Shown here in pieces: positions 5,821 through 7,279 of a DNA stretch of 7,279 nucleotides. The notes beneath the pieces were generated by a model. The model ran no database searches. It was not told where the DNA came from and saw only the letters and a program-made list of their open reading frames with translations. The stretch's first letter is position 1; every line of letters begins with the position of its first letter. The position numbers and the translations under genes were made by a program. Where the stretch lies: positions 1 to 7,279 of the forward strand of contig CALLQJ010000208.1 of assembly GCA_938014865.1 (NCBI GenBank), written 5' to 3'. The stretch comes from an uncultured Fastidiosipila sp. (GTDB lineage Bacteria; Bacillota; Clostridia; Saccharofermentanales; Fastidiosipilaceae).

Positions 5821-5915
5821 GGAAGAAACAAAAGCTCGGACAGCAGGCTTAAGATTTCGTCGGCAGTTTCGCGGCGGCTGTGTTAATCTGTTAAAGAATG
5901 CCGCATAAAGCGGGC

Positions 5916-5930
5916 GGAGGTTGCCTTTTG
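5916..5930 (+). promoter_or_regulatory. Ribosome-binding site that decides a TTG start for the HAD gene
   Basis: GGAGGT (5916-5921) lies six bases before TTG at 5928. The upstream in-frame ATG at 5898 has no such site and would add ten residues (PHKAGGGCL and others) not expected ahead of the first HAD strand. No convincing promoter was found in 5818-5915. Confidence 0.7.
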
Positions 5931-6776
5931 AATACTTTGTTTATTACGGATTTAGACGGAACTTTATTAAATCCGGATGCCCATATTACGCTGAAAAGCC
6001 TGCAGATTCTGAACAGCCTCCTGGCGGAAGGCATGCTCTTGACCTGTGCGACCGCCAGATCGGCGTCTACCGCACTGCCGATCCTGAGCGGCCTGGACCT
6101 TTGTCTGCCGGTGATTCTGATGAACGGTTCGGCCGTTTATGACGGGCAGAAACAGCGTTATGAAAGCGAAAAAGCGATAGAGCCGGAGGCGGCCGGACGT
6201 ATTCTGGATTTTCTCAGCGCGGCGGATTGCCCGGCTTTTGTCTACAGCATAAAAGACGATCAGCTGCTGTGCTTTTCTCCGCCGAGACTCAATGAGGCGA
6301 TGAAGCATTTCAGGCAGTACCGGCAGCGTTTTTACGGCAAGAAATTTACGGATATTGCAAGCTATGATGTCCTGCGCCGTGAGCGCATTATATATTTTAC
6401 TTTTGTCGGATCCCGGCATGAACTTCTGCCCGTTTATGATCATCTGCGCAATGAGGAGGGCTTTTCGGCCTTGTTTTATCAGGATGTCTACGGGGAGGAT
6501 TGGTTTTTGGAACTGTCGCGCAAGGATGTGACGAAAGGGTCGGCGGCGCTTCGCCTGAAAGAAACCTGTGATGCGGAAAATTTATGTGTTTTCGGTGATA
6601 ATCTTAATGATCTTCCGCTTTTTGCTGCGGCGGATTATTGCATTGCACCGGCGAATGCCAAGCCGGCGCTGCTGGAAAAAGCAGATCTGATCATTCCCGA
6701 TAACCGGCAGGACTCGGTTGCGTATTGTCTGCGGGATATTTGGAAGAGGGGCTATATAGACGACGGATATTTCTGA
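5928..6776 (+). CDS. Cof-type HAD-IIB family phosphatase
   Basis: A 282-residue cytoplasmic hydrolase of the haloacid dehalogenase superfamily, expected to dephosphorylate small phosphorylated metabolites (sugar phosphates, nucleotides or cofactors such as FMN/PLP) with Mg2+; the substrate cannot be read from the sequence. Motif I is DLDGT (nucleophile Asp8, acid/base Asp10), motif II Thr42 in ATARS, motif III Lys203 in DVTKG, and motif IV GDNLND (Asp224, Asp228). The region between motifs II and III (about 75-190) is the size of a C2 type B cap, which defines the Cof group. All catalytic residues are present. The TTG start is preferred because of GGAGGT six bases upstream. The next gene begins 35 bp later with no terminator between, so the two may form an operon. 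Confidence 0.92.
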   Translation: MNTLFITDLDGTLLNPDAHITLKSLQILNSLLAEGMLLTCATARSASTALPILSGLDLCLPVILMNGSAVYDGQKQRYESEKAIEPEAAGRILDFLSAADCPAFVYSIKDDQLLCFSPPRLNEAMKHFRQYRQRFYGKKFTDIASYDVLRRERIIYFTFVGSRHELLPVYDHLRNEEGFSALFYQDVYGEDWFLELSRKDVTKGSAALRLKETCDAENLCVFGDNLNDLPLFAAADYCIAPANAKPALLEKADLIIPDNRQDSVAYCLRDIWKRGYIDDGYF

Positions 6777-6811
6777 AACGATCTGCCGTCGAGCCTGAGT
6801 TAGGAAGGGAT

Positions 6812-7279
6812 ATGGAAAAAAGTAAATTTAAAAGCCGCTTTCTCTGGTCGGTCATCGTGGTTGCGCTGGCCGCCATTGCCGTTTTTCGTTTTGAAGATGT
6901 ACTCCGCGTTTTAAAATTTATTTTAAACGTGCTGAAACCGTTCTTCGGCGGGATCGTCATTGCCTTTATCTGGTCCCTGCCACTGCGTTTTCTGGAACGT
7001 CATTATATGACTAAGAGCCGGCACAAGCTTGCGGACAAGACCAGGCGTCCCGTCTGCATGCTGCTTTCGCTTCTGATTTTGCTGGGCATTATTTCCGGCA
7101 TGCTCTATCTGGTCATTCCGCAGGTTTATAATTCCATACGGATTTTAGGTCAGGCGGTGCCGCGCTTTGCCCGGCAGGCGCAGCGCTGGTTTCTGGAATT
7201 TACCGAAGGCATGCCCTGGGCGGACGATATCCGCCGGCAGATCAGCAAGGCGAAGATCGACTGGCCCGCTCTTATTGAG
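6812..7279 (+). CDS. AI-2E/UPF0118 family membrane protein, N-terminal part; 3' end outside window
   Basis: The frame opens at ATG 6812 and stays open for 156 codons to the last base, so the C-terminal half is missing. A polytopic membrane protein is predicted, with hydrophobic segments at about residues 10-25, 40-58 and 80-101. The arrangement of a second segment containing LKPFFGGIVIAFIWSLPLRFLE, then a basic loop and a third helix running into YLVIPQVYNSI, matches the start of AI-2E (UPF0118, YtvI/TqsA-like) proteins, normally about 350-400 residues. Members have been linked to autoinducer-2 export or Na+/H+ antiport, but most are of unknown substrate, and none should be assumed here. AGGAAGGG (6802-6809) supports the start. 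It follows the HAD gene by 35 bp and is probably co-transcribed with it. Confidence 0.82.
   Translation, partial: MEKSKFKSRFLWSVIVVALAAIAVFRFEDVLRVLKFILNVLKPFFGGIVIAFIWSLPLRFLERHYMTKSRHKLADKTRRPVCMLLSLLILLGIISGMLYLVIPQVYNSIRILGQAVPRFARQAQRWFLEFTEGMPWADDIRRQISKAKIDWPALIE

Noticed and set aside
5818..5915. Possible promoter for the HAD gene (GTTAAT or TTAAAG as -10)
   Set aside because: No acceptable -35 box lies at the right distance from either.
6761..6791. Inverted repeat CGACGG/CCGTCG around the HAD stop codon
   Set aside because: The stem is only six bases with a 19-base loop and there is no T-tract, so it does not support a terminator.

Overview
This window looks like a chromosomal segment of an anaerobic Bacillota (Firmicutes) bacterium, most likely a Clostridia member of the Lachnospiraceae type. 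The clues are moderate GC content, strong Shine-Dalgarno sites, a tRNA with encoded CCA, sortase/LPXTG pilus genes, an ECF-type vitamin S-component and a Cof-type HAD phosphatase. The genus cannot be fixed from sequence reading alone. All recognised genes are on the + strand.

Region 1 (1-1985) is the 3' part of a sortase-dependent pilus operon. It holds the C-terminal end of a class C (pilin-polymerising) sortase, a small E-box pilin with an LPHTG anchor and a Ser/Thr/Glu/Pro-rich stalk, and a second sortase of a different subtype. The three genes overlap end to start (31 bp and 14 bp), so they are almost certainly translated from one mRNA. The backbone pilin and/or tip adhesin would lie upstream of the window.

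Region 2 (1982-2140) is a compact tRNA-Val(GAC) unit: a near-consensus promoter whose -35 box overlaps the sortase stop codon, the tRNA, and an intrinsic terminator. The tRNA has C instead of the almost universal U at position 33.

Region 3 (2161-5180) is a two-gene unit of a FolT-like ECF transporter S-component and leucyl-tRNA synthetase (leuS). The folT stop codon lies inside the leuS ribosome-binding site. There is no room for a promoter between the tRNA terminator and the first gene.

Region 4 (5181-5820) is a monocistronic-looking unit with its own candidate promoter and a strong terminator. It encodes a 145-residue protein with an uncharacterised N-terminal domain and a histone H1-like tail of regularly spaced Lys-Lys pairs. 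This is the least explained gene in the window.

Region 5 (5928-7279) holds a Cof-type HAD phosphatase that probably starts at TTG, and the first 156 codons of an AI-2E/UPF0118-family membrane protein cut by the window end. No CRISPR array, insertion sequence, phage gene or origin was seen. No gene-free stretch exceeds 300 bases; the longest (5738-5927) holds a terminator and nothing else recognised.
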